Shown piece after piece: positions 44,139 to 54,594 of a stretch of DNA of 64,000 nt. The stretch comes from Bosea sp. Tri-49 (GTDB taxonomy: Bacteria; Pseudomonadota; Alphaproteobacteria; Rhizobiales; Beijerinckiaceae): positions 5,723,001-5,787,000 of the forward strand of contig NZ_CP017946.1 in NCBI RefSeq assembly GCF_003952665.1, given 5' to 3'. Both the position numbers and the translations under genes were made by a program. Each line of letters starts with the position of its first letter. Position 1 is the stretch's first letter. The notes below the pieces were generated by a model. The model did not search any database. It saw nothing but the letters and a program-made list of their open reading frames with translations, and was not told the origin of the DNA.

Positions 44139-45362
44139 TTAGCCCTGCCAGCGGCTCAGCGCCTCGGCGATGGTCCGGTTGCCGGCACCGCCCTTCTCGA
44201 AGGTGATGATGCCGCGCCGGCCAGAGGCAAAGCGCACCGGCAGGTCGATCCAGTTGCGGTTGCGCAGCAGGTCGAGATTGCGTTCGGCCTCGACCGGGAC
44301 ATTCGAGAGGGCTGCGACGAACAGGTTCTCGCCCAGCGCCGAGGAGATGGCCGAGAGCGGGGCGCCACGCTCGCCCTCTTCGAGCTTGAACTGCGGCACG
44401 CCGACCTCGCGGATCGCGTCGTTCGCAGCCTCGCCGGTGGTGGTGAAGCGCATGCCGATGATGTGCGAGGCCGGGAAGGCCGGATCTGTGTTGCGCCGGA
44501 TGGTGAAGTCGAGCGCCAGCCCGGCATCGGCGACCTCGATGGTGCTGCGGACGATGGTTTCGACCGGCTGGCCGGGGCCGGTGATATCGCTGTCGAGCCG
44601 CCAGAGGACGCGACCCTGGACAATGCGCGGCTGCGCGTCCGGCACCTCGATATACAGGATGGCGCGCTGAGCCACGGCGATGTCGCTGCCAGGCTGGGCG
44701 CCGGCCTGTTGGTTCGGGCGCTGGCCGGTCTGTGGCGTCGGCGTCGGTGTCGGTTCGCCGCCTGCGCGCTCGCTGATCTTTCCGGCCTGGTCCTGCTGCG
44801 CCGGCGGCGCTTGAGCCTCGACCCGTTGCCGCACCGGCTGGTCCTGCGGTGCGATCTTGTTGACGTAATAGGCCGAGCCGGCGATCACCGCGACGGCGAG
44901 TGCGACGCCACCGCCGACGATGGCGGTGCGGACATGGCCTGGGTCGACGCTGCGCTTGCGCGGCGGCGCGACGCGCGGTCGGATCGGCTGCGTATCATCT
45001 TGGGATGCTGCCCGCTCGTCGAAGCGCGGTGTCTCCTGCGGGAGGGCCTGGCGCGGCTTCGGTTCGGGTTGTGGGCGGGTAATGGGAGACGCAGGCGCGG
45101 ACACCGGCTCGTCGGTGGCCAAAGGCGGCAGGCTCGGCTCGATCGCCTCAGCGAGCGCGATCTCGGCCTCGATGCGCGACACGGCTTCGTCGAGCGAAAG
45201 CCGCTCGCGGGTGATGTCGGCTTCCGACAGCGGCGGATCGAGGCTGCGCAATTGGCCGAGCAGCGCCGTGCGCGCCCGGTCGTAGACGGAGCGGCGCGCT
45301 TCCGGAGACTTGTCGGTCAGTCCAGCGATCGCACGCGCCAGAATGGGGTGGAAATCGGCCAT
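44139..45362 (-). CDS. Anchored membrane protein, unknown function
   Basis: 407 residues. N-terminal helical domain (FHPILARAIAGLTDKSPEAR, SVYDRARTALLGQLRSLDPP), a Pro-rich cytoplasmic linker, a single helix (TAIVGGGVALAVAVIAGSAY) and a second Pro/Gln-rich linker. A periplasmic domain follows, with AQRAILYIEVPDAQPRIVQG and GMRFTTTGEAANDAIREVGV. The bitopic layout with N-terminus inside is the same as in other Rhizobiales hypotheticals I have seen. ATG 45362 is chosen; GTG 45371 adds three residues. Lies 31 bases after purA, probably cotranscribed. Confidence 0.85.
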   Translation of the reverse strand: MADFHPILARAIAGLTDKSPEARRSVYDRARTALLGQLRSLDPPLSEADITRERLSLDEAVSRIEAEIALAEAIEPSLPPLATDEPVSAPASPITRPQPEPKPRQALPQETPRFDERAASQDDTQPIRPRVAPPRKRSVDPGHVRTAIVGGGVALAVAVIAGSAYYVNKIAPQDQPVRQRVEAQAPPAQQDQAGKISERAGGEPTPTPTPQTGQRPNQQAGAQPGSDIAVAQRAILYIEVPDAQPRIVQGRVLWRLDSDITGPGQPVETIVRSTIEVADAGLALDFTIRRNTDPAFPASHIIGMRFTTTGEAANDAIREVGVPQFKLEEGERGAPLSAISSALGENLFVAALSNVPVEAERNLDLLRNRNWIDLPVRFASGRRGIITFEKGGAGNRTIAEALSRWQG

Positions 45363-45393
45363 TGGCCTCACATGTCCGCGTTGTACGGGTCCG

Positions 45394-46686
<1,293 letters not shown>

Positions 46687-46794
46687 GGTGGTGATTCCCT
46701 CTCGCTGACTTACAGGGCCAGCGCGAACTCCAATCGCCCGATCGGGATCGGTCGATGTCGGAAACCACACTGACGCAAGCGCCCGCACGAACAA

Positions 46795-46819
46795 AAACCC
46801 CGGCGCAAGGCCGGGGTTT
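46795..46819 (-). terminator. Intrinsic terminator just upstream of purA, same strand
   Basis: AAACCCCGGC (46795-46804) and GCCGGGGTTT (46810-46819) form a 10-bp perfect stem with a 5-base loop; on the minus strand it is followed by TTGTT after TTT, a T-rich tail. Its orientation ends transcripts coming from the right, yet the gene to the right (46992) is on the plus strand. The surrounding 305-base gap holds no other gene that I can support. Confidence 0.7.
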
Positions 46820-46991
46820 CGGGTGGGTCCTTGCAAGCCCTCTTCGGCCAAGAGCATGGCAAGGTCAAGGCTGACGGCGGCAAAGCCGGAGAAAGAATTT
46901 TTCGGACCGCTGTCGATTCCGCCGTTTCTCCTTCGACGTCTGGGCAGAAGGGGCAGCGCAGCGCTGCTCGGCGGATCACCGGAGAAGCAGC

Positions 46992-47558
46992 ATGCGCAAG
47001 CTCGTCGTTACCCAGTACATCTCGCTCGACGGCGTCATCGAGGACCCGGTCGGCATGGAGAATTCCGGCCTCGGCGACTGGACCGGGCCGTTCTCGCGCG
47101 GGCCGGAAGGCGAGCGGCTGAAGCAGGAAGAGCTCGATGCCGCGGATTCACTGCTGCTCGGCCGCCGGACCTATGACGCCTTTGCCGCGGTCTGGCCGCA
47201 CGTCACCGATAGCCCCTTCGCCGACCAGATCAACGCGCTGCCGAAGCACGTCGCCTCGACCACACTGACGACCGCCGAGTGGCAGGGCACCTCGATCCTG
47301 GCGGGCGATGCGCTAGCCGCGATCGCGGCGCTGAAGGAGCAGCCGGGCGGCGACATCCTGGTCTATGGCAGCCTGAAGCTCGTTCATGGCCTGCAGCGCG
47401 CCGGGCTGGTCGATGCCTACAACCTGATGGTCTATCCAGTCGCCCTCGGGGCCGGCGGGCGGCTCTTTGCCGATGGCGCGCGCAGCAATCTTGCGCTTGC
47501 CGAGGCAAAGACCCTGGGCGACGGCATCCAGTGGCTGCGCTACGAGGTCAGGCGCTGA
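46992..47558 (+). CDS. Dihydrofolate-reductase-like domain protein (RibD C-terminal family)
   Basis: 188 residues. [58 protein letters not shown] and [14 protein letters not shown] are the landmarks of the YyaP/RibD-C group, which keeps the DHFR fold but mostly has no known reaction. A flavin- or NADPH-linked reductase is possible. GGAG lies near the ATG. Divergent from purA. Confidence 0.92.
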   Translation: MRKLVVTQYISLDGVIEDPVGMENSGLGDWTGPFSRGPEGERLKQEELDAADSLLLGRRTYDAFAAVWPHVTDSPFADQINALPKHVASTTLTTAEWQGTSILAGDALAAIAALKEQPGGDILVYGSLKLVHGLQRAGLVDAYNLMVYPVALGAGGRLFADGARSNLALAEAKTLGDGIQWLRYEVRR

Positions 47559-47646
47559 CGGGGCAGGGCAGCCTTGCGGCCGCGGCGGTTGCAGGCGAGC
47601 GCCGGGAGGCTTAACCCGGCGCCATCAACCTGCGGGACCGAAGCCG

Positions 47647-48225
47647 ATGCAGCCGATCGCCATTTCCATCCTCACCATCTGCGGGATCGAGGAACTGCCG
47701 GCGCAGAGCGCGCGCAAGGTCAGCCATGTCCTCTCGCTGCTCGATCCCGACCTGCCGGAGCTTGAATCCTTCTCGGCCTACAACGCTCATGAGCGCGTGA
47801 CGCTGCGCTTCCACGACATCATCACGCCGCAAGAAGGCCGCGTGCATCCGACGGAGGCACATGTCGCCGAGATCCTCGACTTCGGCGCCAGCTTGCGCGA
47901 GACGGCGCTGAAGCGGCAGGAAGGGCACCTGCTCGTCCATTGCCATATGGGCATCTCGCGCTCGACCGCGGCGATGCTGTCCTTGATGGCGCAGGTCCAT
48001 GCCGACGAAAGCGAGGACGCTCTGTTCGCGCGCCTGCGCATCATCCGGCCGCAGGCCTGGCCGAATTCGGTGATGATCGGCTTCGCCGATACGCAATTGA
48101 AGCGTGGCGGCCGGCTTAGCGCTGCGCTCGGCCGACACTATGCCCATCAGCTTGAGGCCCAGCCGCGCTATCGCCAGTGGATGGCCGATCTCGGCCGTGG
48201 CGCCGAAGTCGCGATGGCAGGCTGA
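47647..48225 (+). CDS. Tyrosine/dual-specificity phosphatase-like protein
   Basis: 192 residues. The phosphatase loop is HCHMGISRS with Cys99 and Arg105 (CX5R) and an Asp in FHDIITP as general acid candidate. The family occurs in Rhizobiales as cytoplasmic protein-tyrosine-phosphatase-like proteins whose substrate is unknown. ATG 47647 fits the conserved start IAISILTICGIEEL. 88 bases after the DHFR-like gene. Confidence 0.86.
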   Translation: MQPIAISILTICGIEELPAQSARKVSHVLSLLDPDLPELESFSAYNAHERVTLRFHDIITPQEGRVHPTEAHVAEILDFGASLRETALKRQEGHLLVHCHMGISRSTAAMLSLMAQVHADESEDALFARLRIIRPQAWPNSVMIGFADTQLKRGGRLSAALGRHYAHQLEAQPRYRQWMADLGRGAEVAMAG

Positions 48226-48232
48226 GGTCTCT

Positions 48233-48264
48233 GCCCTCAGCCTTCTTGTCAGCAGGGCCTTTTT
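48233..48264 (+). terminator. Possible intrinsic terminator after the phosphatase gene
   Basis: GCCCT and AGGGC form a short stem around 16 bases, followed by CCTTTTTCC, eight bases past the stop codon. The stem is weak at five base pairs, but the T-run is placed as expected. Confidence 0.4.
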
Positions 48265-48413
48265 CCTGTGGCCAATCGCCCGAAGCATGGCTGTTTTGCT
48301 ATGTTTGCAGAGTACCTTGGTGATGATTGGCCTTATGAAGTCGAGGGGGCGGCGAACGGCACTGGCATGAGCCATGCTTGCAAAAGAACGCCGCAGGCTG
48401 GGGAACGACAATC

Positions 48414-49625
48414 ATGACGAAGCTCGATGACTGGCTCGGCGCGCACCACGCCGAGTTCACGGCGATCCGCCGCGACATCCACGCCCATCCCGAGCTCGGC
48501 CTCGAGGAACATCGCACCGCCAAACTCGTCGCCGACAAGCTGCGCGAATGGGGCGTCGAGGTCACTGAAGGCGTCGGCCAGACCGGCGTCGTCGGCGTCA
48601 TCCGCGGCAATGGGCCCGGCCAGCGCGCCATCGGCCTGCGCGCCGACATGGACTGCCTTGCGCTGGAGGAGCTGACGGAGCTGCCGCATGCCTCGAAGTT
48701 CCCCGGCCGCATGCATGCCTGCGGCCATGATGGACACACCACCATGCTGCTCGCGGCGGCGCGCTATCTCGCCGAAAACCGGGATTTCGGCGGGACCGTC
48801 AACCTGATTTTCCAGCCGGCTGAGGAAGGCCGCGGCGGCGCCAATGCCATGCTCGCCGACGGGCTGTTCGAGCGCTTCCCCTGCGATGCGATCTACGGGC
48901 TGCACAATACGCCGGGCGTGCCCGCCTCGCATTTTGGCACGGCGGTCGGTCCCTTCCTGGCGTCGGCTGACTCCTGGCGCGTGACCTTCCATGGTGTCGG
49001 TGGCCATGGCGGCTCGCAGCCGCATCGCTCGACCGACATCACCTATGCGCAGGCGCATTTCGTGCTTGGGCTGCAGGGCATCGTCGGCCGCAATGTCGCG
49101 CCGCTCGACACAGCCGTGATCAGCGTCGGCTTTATCCATGGCGGCGACGTGAACGCCTCGAACGTCATCCCCTCCGAACTCGTCATCGGCGGCACCGCGC
49201 GGACCTATTCGAAGGAGGTGCGCGATCTCATCGAGCGGCGCATCGCCGAGCTGGCGGCGGCGACGGCGCAGGCCTGGGGTTGCGAGGCGCAGGCTCATTA
49301 TCATCGCGGCACCAGCCCGTTGGTGAATGCGGCCGAGCAGGTAAAGGTCGCTGTCGCAGCGGCGTCCGCCGCGGCCGGGGCTGCGCATGTCGATGGCGAG
49401 ATGCGGCGTGGCACGGGCGGCGAGGATTTCGCCGAGATGATGCTGGTTTGCCCCGGCGCCTTCATGCGCATTGGCAACGGTGTAGAGGCGGACGGCTCGT
49501 TCAAGGGGCTGCACACGCCGCTCTACGACTTCAACGACGAGATCATCCCGGCCGGCGTGCGCTACTGGGTCGGACTGGTCGATCAGGAGCTCGGCCAGGG
49601 CTGGCAAGCGATCGCGGCCGAGTAG
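48414..49625 (+). CDS. M20-family amidohydrolase (hippurate hydrolase type)
   Basis: 403 residues. Metal-binding CGHDGHTTMLL, PAEEGRGGANAM and the dimerisation domain (WRVTFHGVGGHGGSQPHRST) are in place; the late GTGGEDFAEM carries the last metal-site acid. Enzymes of this type remove acyl groups from amino acids. ATG 48414 is used; a start 12 codons upstream has no Shine-Dalgarno site. Not near amino-acid synthesis genes, so the substrate is open. Confidence 0.93.
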   Translation: MTKLDDWLGAHHAEFTAIRRDIHAHPELGLEEHRTAKLVADKLREWGVEVTEGVGQTGVVGVIRGNGPGQRAIGLRADMDCLALEELTELPHASKFPGRMHACGHDGHTTMLLAAARYLAENRDFGGTVNLIFQPAEEGRGGANAMLADGLFERFPCDAIYGLHNTPGVPASHFGTAVGPFLASADSWRVTFHGVGGHGGSQPHRSTDITYAQAHFVLGLQGIVGRNVAPLDTAVISVGFIHGGDVNASNVIPSELVIGGTARTYSKEVRDLIERRIAELAAATAQAWGCEAQAHYHRGTSPLVNAAEQVKVAVAAASAAAGAAHVDGEMRRGTGGEDFAEMMLVCPGAFMRIGNGVEADGSFKGLHTPLYDFNDEIIPAGVRYWVGLVDQELGQGWQAIAAE

Positions 49626-49644
49626 AGCCGGTGACGGGCTAACC

Positions 49645-49730
49645 CGTCATTGCGGGGAGCGCAGCGACGAAGCAATCTAGGGCAGCAGAGCTCTATGCCC
49701 CTGGATTGCTTCGCTTGCGCTCGCAATGAC
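49645..49730. repeat. Palindromic element (GTCATTGCGRGGAGCGCAGCGACGAAGCAAT type)
   Basis: CGTCATTGCGGGGAGCG at the left and CGCTCGCAATGAC at the right pair; inside, CGAAGCAATC and GATTGCTTCG also pair. Familiar to me as a multi-copy palindrome in several Alphaproteobacteria. Located between two convergent genes (M20 hydrolase, MuiA-like), where it may end transcription from both sides. Confidence 0.82.
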
Positions 49731-49735
49731 AGGGA

Positions 49736-51418
49736 TTACCGCCGCGTCTGGTCGAAAACCACCTCGCGGTCGCCCGGATACTTGATCCGGTAGGCGAGGC
49801 GGATTTCCTTCTGCGCGCCGGGCGCGAGCTCGAAGCTCCAGGCCGAGACGCCGCGCTTGTCGCCGACCTGCTTCTCGGTCGGCGGCGTGCTCTGCGACAG
49901 GAGCTCGACCGTGATCGCGCTGTTCTCCGAGAACGGCACGCGCTCGATCACGGTGAGCTTGACCGGCTGGGCGTGCAGGCTCTTCACCACCGTCCTGAAC
50001 TCGCGCTGGTCGGTTCGTGTCGAGCCGAGCCAGCCGGAATCGTTCTCGCGCCGGCGGACCGGCACGCGCGTCACCTTGAGGCGGTCATCAGCGCCGAAGC
50101 CGAGCTCGACCTTGTCGCCGGGCGCGACCTGCCCGAGCCGACCTTTGCCGATGTAAGCGCCGTCGCGGTGGAGATAGACCTCGCCGGCGAGCAGCGGTGC
50201 CTCGTCCTCATGGCTGAAGCTCGCCTCGAGATAGGCCTTTTCCTCGAGCTCGGGCGTGGCGCGGGCTGAGAGCTCCGGCTTCATCTTGGCTTGCGTCAGT
50301 ACCACCGCCTTGCTGGAGCCGTCCAGCGGGATGCTGACCCGGCCGGGCACCTTGAAGCTCGCCTGATAGGCGCCGGCCGTCACGGTCGCGGTCTGGACCT
50401 CGGCGCGCTGCTGTTCGGCTTCCTTGGGGGCGGGGGCGATGACCGCATCGACTTCCGGCGCTGCGCCCAGAGGCGCTATCGGTCGCGCTGTCGCGGGGGC
50501 GCTACGGCGGAGCCGCTCCTCATAGACCACTGGCGGCTCATAGAAGGCGATGCGCAACGGGTTGAGCTCCGGTGCACGGGTGCCCTGGGCCGAACGCGTG
50601 GTCGAGAGCTCGACTGCAACCTCGCTCCAGTCCTCGCCGGTGCGCTGGCGCAGGTCGGCGCGGCGGGTGAAGGCGATCTCGGCGGCGTCATTGGCACTGC
50701 CGGTGGTCAGCCGCGCCTCGTAAACCGGCAACCAACTCGCACCGGAGACGCGGTAGCTGACGGAGATATCGGCCGCGACCGGCGCCTTCGCCTCGACGGC
50801 GATGGCGACGTCGCGCTTGGGCTGGCTGGCGCGCGGCGCCAACGGCCTTGCCTTCTCCAGCGCGGCGATCTCGGCGTCGAGATCGGAAATGCGATTGCGC
50901 AGCGCGAGCAGTTCGCCCTGGACCTTGACCAGTGCGGTGCCGATCGCGTCGAACACTGCCGGCCAGTCGCTGACGGGGAGGACCTTGCCGCCCTCGCCGA
51001 GCTTGTCCGGGCCGACCTTGCCGAAATTCTCGATGGTGGCGCGCTTGGCCTCGATCGCGCTGATCTCGCCAGTAAGCTTGGCTTTCTCGCCCTGAAGCGT
51101 GCGGATCTTGCCTTCGAGGACCTGGTCGAGGGCAGGGCGGGCGTCTCCCGGAACCTGGCGGACATCGACCGCGCCGATCGCGAAGGCGCCGTCGCCCTGC
51201 GCCTCGACGCGGATCGAGGCCGGATCGACGCTGGCGGGCAGGCCGCGCAACACGATCTGCGAGGCGCCTTGCAGCAGCGCGGCCTTGCCGAGCCGGGTCA
51301 CCACCGCGCCATCCGGATAGACGGTGACGCGATCGATCTTAGAGGCGAACTCGATCTCGGCGGCGCCAGCGAGGCTCGGCGCGAAAATCAAGGCTGCGGC
51401 CAGTCCGGTCTTCATCAT
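49736..51418 (-). CDS. MuiA-family protein (DUF4139/DUF4140), exported
   Basis: 560 residues. Signal peptide in TGLAAALIFAPSLAGAAEIE. N-terminal DUF4140 (IDRVTVYPDGAVVTRLGKAA), a coiled coil (residues about 105-195: EGKIRTLQGEKAKLTGEISA), then DUF4139 with ISVSYRVSGASWLPVYEARL, RTGEDWSEVAVELSTTRSAQ and YLEASFSHEDEAPLLAGEVY. Mucoidy-inhibitor-like proteins influence exopolysaccharide in some bacteria; for this one the role is unknown. ATG 51418 follows GGGGGA. Confidence 0.9.
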   Translation of the reverse strand: MMKTGLAAALIFAPSLAGAAEIEFASKIDRVTVYPDGAVVTRLGKAALLQGASQIVLRGLPASVDPASIRVEAQGDGAFAIGAVDVRQVPGDARPALDQVLEGKIRTLQGEKAKLTGEISAIEAKRATIENFGKVGPDKLGEGGKVLPVSDWPAVFDAIGTALVKVQGELLALRNRISDLDAEIAALEKARPLAPRASQPKRDVAIAVEAKAPVAADISVSYRVSGASWLPVYEARLTTGSANDAAEIAFTRRADLRQRTGEDWSEVAVELSTTRSAQGTRAPELNPLRIAFYEPPVVYEERLRRSAPATARPIAPLGAAPEVDAVIAPAPKEAEQQRAEVQTATVTAGAYQASFKVPGRVSIPLDGSSKAVVLTQAKMKPELSARATPELEEKAYLEASFSHEDEAPLLAGEVYLHRDGAYIGKGRLGQVAPGDKVELGFGADDRLKVTRVPVRRRENDSGWLGSTRTDQREFRTVVKSLHAQPVKLTVIERVPFSENSAITVELLSQSTPPTEKQVGDKRGVSAWSFELAPGAQKEIRLAYRIKYPGDREVVFDQTRR

Positions 51419-51652
51419 GCTGTCCCCCGACAAATCACATGGCCGCGATTTGCCCGGTGGATTTCGGCGCGGCGAGGGCGGAATTGGGCCGGAAGGTGGA
51501 AAGGCGCCGCGAGGGCGCAGTCACCGCCCGGCGACGATGGCTGCCCATTGCCGGTACCAGAGCGGTTTTCGCTACGTCAGCGGCCGGCCAGTGTCGTAAA
51601 AATTGGTGGCAGCCGGGACGGAATCAGCTTGCAAGCGGTGCCTGGCTCCTCC

Positions 51653-53275
51653 TCAGCTCCGCAATCCCGGCGCCTCCTGGCCGGTACTGGCGACGTATTC
51701 GGTGTAGCCGCCGCCGTAATTGTGCACGCCGTCCGGCGTCAGCTCGAGCACGCGATTGGAGAGCGCCGCCAGGAAATGGCGGTCGTGGCTGACGAACAGC
51801 ATGGTGCCCTCATATTGCGCGAGCGCCGTGATCAGCATCTCCTTGGTGGCGATGTCGAGATGGTTGGTCGGCTCGTCGAGCACGAGGAAGTTCGGCGGGT
51901 CGTAGAGCATCTTGGCCATCACCAGCCGCGCCTTCTCGCCGCCCGAGAGGAAGCGGCAGCGCTTTTCGACATCGTCGCCGGAGAAGCCGAAGCAGCCGGC
52001 GAGCGCACGCAGCGAGCCTTGGCCGGCCTGCGGGAACGAGCCTTCGAGCGATTCGAAGATGGTCTCGTCGCCGTCGAGCAGCTCCATGGCGTGCTGGGCG
52101 AAATAGCCCATCTTGACGGTGCCACCGACAACGACCGTGCCCTCGTTCGGCTGCGTGACACCGGCGATGAGCTTCAGCAGCGTCGACTTGCCGGCGCCGT
52201 TGACGCCCATCACGCACCAGCGCTCCTTGCGCCGGACCTGGAAGTCGAGCCCCTCATAGATCGTCTTGCTGCCGTAGCGGACATGCACGCCCTTCAGGGT
52301 GGCGACATCCTCGCCCGAACGCGGCGCCGGCTGAAACTCGAACTGGACGGTCTGGCGGCGCTTGGGCGGCTCGACGCGCTCGATCTTGTCGAGTTTCTTG
52401 ACCCGGCTTTGCACCTGCGCGGCATGCGAGGCGCGGGCCTTGAAACGCTCGATGAAGGCGACCTCCTTGGCGAGCATGGCCTGCTGGCGCTCGAACTGCG
52501 CCTGCTGCTGCTTCTCGGCGAGCGCCCGTTGCTGCTGGTAGAACTCATAGTCGCCGGAATAGCTGGTCAGCGTGCCGCCATCGATCTCGACGATCTTGCC
52601 GACGATGCGGTTCATGAACTCGCGATCGTGCGAGGTCATCAGCAGGGCGCCGTCATAGCCCTTGAGGAAGCTTTCCAGCCAGATCAGGCTTTCGAGGTCG
52701 AGATGGTTGCTCGGCTCGTCGAGCAGCATGGCGTCGGGCCGCATCAGCAGGATGCGGGCGAGCGCGACACGCATCTTCCAACCGCCGGAGAGCGCGCCGA
52801 CATCGCCCTCCATCATCTCCTGGCTGAAGCCGAGGCCGCCCAGAACCTCGCGGGCGCGGCCGTCGAGCGCATAGCCGTCGAGCTCCTCGAAGCGGCCCTG
52901 CACCTCGCCATAGCGGGTGATCAGATCATCCATCTCGTCGGCGCGACCCGGATCGCCCAGTGCGACCTCTAGCTCTTTCAGCTCGGCGGCGATGGCGCTG
53001 ACCGGGCCGATGCCATCCATGACCTCGGCGACGGCGCTGCGCCCGGCCATGTCGCCGACATCCTGGCTGAAATAGCCGATGGTGATGCCGCGATCGACCG
53101 AGACCTGGCCCTCATCCGGCGCTTCCTCGCCGGTGATCAGCCGGAACAGCGTAGTCTTGCCGGCGCCGTTGGGGCCGACGAGGCCGACCTTCTCGCCCTT
53201 CTGCAGCGCCGCCGAGGCTTCGATGAAGATGATCTGCTGACCGTTCTGCTTGCTGATGCTTTCGAGGCGAATCAT
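51653..53275 (-). CDS. ABC-F family ATPase
   Basis: 540 residues with two nucleotide-binding domains on one chain: Walker [21 protein letters not shown] and MGVNGAGKSTLLKLIAG, signatures LSGGWKMRVALARIL and LSGGEKARLVMAKML, Walker B DAMLLDEPSNHLD and FLVLDEPTNHLD. The linker YYQQQRALAEKQQQAQFERQ-like helix between the two domains is the P-site tRNA interaction motif. No membrane part. ABC-F proteins act on ribosomes. ATG 53275 fits MIRLESISKQNG. Confidence 0.95.
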   Translation of the reverse strand: MIRLESISKQNGQQIIFIEASAALQKGEKVGLVGPNGAGKTTLFRLITGEEAPDEGQVSVDRGITIGYFSQDVGDMAGRSAVAEVMDGIGPVSAIAAELKELEVALGDPGRADEMDDLITRYGEVQGRFEELDGYALDGRAREVLGGLGFSQEMMEGDVGALSGGWKMRVALARILLMRPDAMLLDEPSNHLDLESLIWLESFLKGYDGALLMTSHDREFMNRIVGKIVEIDGGTLTSYSGDYEFYQQQRALAEKQQQAQFERQQAMLAKEVAFIERFKARASHAAQVQSRVKKLDKIERVEPPKRRQTVQFEFQPAPRSGEDVATLKGVHVRYGSKTIYEGLDFQVRRKERWCVMGVNGAGKSTLLKLIAGVTQPNEGTVVVGGTVKMGYFAQHAMELLDGDETIFESLEGSFPQAGQGSLRALAGCFGFSGDDVEKRCRFLSGGEKARLVMAKMLYDPPNFLVLDEPTNHLDIATKEMLITALAQYEGTMLFVSHDRHFLAALSNRVLELTPDGVHNYGGGYTEYVASTGQEAPGLRS

Positions 53276-53582
53276 GGTGTCCGGGGCGCTGAGAGGCTGG
53301 AGTTGCCGCGGACTTACAGGGCCGACGGCGCGGGCGAAAGCCCGGTGCCCGCAAACGGTTCGTAGCAACAGTCTGCGACCTGCGAAAAACCGCAAGATCG
53401 GTCGAGCGGGTCATGTCTGCGTGCGCTTAGCTGGTGCTGCCACGGATGACGAAGGATGAGGACAGCAGCGAAATGTCCGCAGAGCGGCCGTTCAGACTGG
53501 CCCACCATCCCGGTGCAATTTGGGGTTTATTTGGATAAGTATTAAATTATATAAATGGTTGATTACATATTAGGCGCCCGCC
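53276..53582. other. Divergent control region, no gene seen
   Basis: 307 bases between the ABC-F gene (minus) and the second ArsR (plus). The last 55 bases before the ArsR start are strongly A/T-rich (for example TATTAAATTATATAAATGG near 53540-53558), in contrast to the rest of the window, and must hold the ArsR promoter; no clear -35 or -10 pair can be fixed. No palindrome comparable to the one at 16474 was found. Confidence 0.5.
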
Positions 53583-53945
53583 ATGACCACCCTCGATCAG
53601 TCCTTCGCCGCTCTGGCCGACCCCACTCGCCGCGCCATCATCGCGCGGCTGGCGGAGGGTGAGGCGACGGTGCAGGACCTCGCCCGCCCATTTTCCATCA
53701 GCCAGCCCGCGATCAGCCACCATCTGAAGGTGCTGGAGGAGGCGGGACTGATCGAAACCCGCATCGAAGGCACCGCCCGCCCCCGCCGCCTGAAACCGGA
53801 CGCAGTCGAGGCGCTCTGGGACTGGCTCGGCCAATACCGCGCGCTTTGGGAGACTCAGTTCCTGAAGCTGGATGCGGTTCTCGACGGCTTGTCAGACGAA
53901 ACGGACCAAACACCTTCCGACAACCCTGAAAGGAACACATCATGA
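53583..53945 (+). CDS. ArsR-family transcriptional regulator
   Basis: 120 residues. Winged helix with LADPTRRAIIARLAEGEAT, ARPFSISQPAISHHLKVLEE and a wing at LIETRIEGTARPRRL. As in the other ArsR in this window no metal-binding Cys pair is present. Coupled by ATGA to an SRPBCC gene, a pairing seen elsewhere too. Probably regulates its own operon in answer to a hydrophobic or unknown ligand. Confidence 0.93.
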   Translation: MTTLDQSFAALADPTRRAIIARLAEGEATVQDLARPFSISQPAISHHLKVLEEAGLIETRIEGTARPRRLKPDAVEALWDWLGQYRALWETQFLKLDAVLDGLSDETDQTPSDNPERNTS

Positions 53946-54400
53946 ACATGACCCCGGACCTGGCTAAGCTGCAGCTCGTACTGGACGGCGAAACCGATAT
54001 CATCGTCCGTCGTGATTTCAGCCATTCCCCCGCCCGCGTCTGGCGGGGTTTGACCGAGCCAGCGTTGATCCCCCAGTGGATGGGCGCGATGAAAAGCTGC
54101 GAGATGGACCTGCGTCCGGGCGGGGCTTTTCACTATGAATGGGAAGAGTTCTTTTTCTCGGGGCCGATCCTGGCCGTTGATGCCCCGCACCATATGACCC
54201 ATGTCGAATACTTCAACGGCGACACGGCTTCGGGTGCCACAATCATTACCGATCTGGTCGCGCGTGGAACCGGGACTCGCATGACCCAGGTGATGCGCTA
54301 TGCAAATGCCGAGGCGCGGGCCGCCGCGATTGCGATCGGCATGACCGACGGCCTGGACGACGTTTATGGCAAGCTCGAGGTGTTGCTGACCGCGGAATGA
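53942..54400 (+). CDS. SRPBCC / AHSA1-type domain protein
   Basis: 152 residues: TDIIVRRDFSHSPARVWRGL, ALIPQWMGAMKSCEMDLRPG, GAFHYEWEEFFFSGPILAVD and a C-terminal helix DGLDDVYGKLEVLL. Same superfamily as the protein at 15703-16134 but with little visible identity beyond the domain pattern. A hydrophobic pocket is expected. Operon of two genes with ArsR; a hairpin follows its stop codon directly. Confidence 0.92.
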   Translation: MNMTPDLAKLQLVLDGETDIIVRRDFSHSPARVWRGLTEPALIPQWMGAMKSCEMDLRPGGAFHYEWEEFFFSGPILAVDAPHHMTHVEYFNGDTASGATIITDLVARGTGTRMTQVMRYANAEARAAAIAIGMTDGLDDVYGKLEVLLTAE

Positions 54401-54594
54401 CGGCTTTTCGCCTTAAAGCCGTCGAGTGCCTGTCACAGGGGCATTGCGCATCGCGCCTGGGTGCTGCACCGCCAGAGGTGTCCGTGCTCGAAGAACTTGA
54501 CCCCGCTGAACGTGCTGCTTCGCTGGCGGCCTAAAATCATTGAATGACCACTCCGTCTGCGCTGCGGTCATTCTCCGTATTCCGTCAACGTCTG
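54401..54594. other. Convergent gap with two hairpins
   Basis: CGGCTTT (54401-54407) and AAAGCCG (54415-54421) form a hairpin starting one base after the SRPBCC stop; GAATGACC (54542-54549) and GGTCATTC (54566-54573) form another about 20 bases past the TetR stop on the other strand. They probably terminate or protect the two converging transcripts. No gene otherwise. Confidence 0.5.

Noticed and set aside
50291..52972. 893-codon open frame across the MuiA-like and ABC-F genes
   Set aside because: It spans two well-supported minus-strand genes and their gap and has no recognisable domain; a product of third-position G/C bias.
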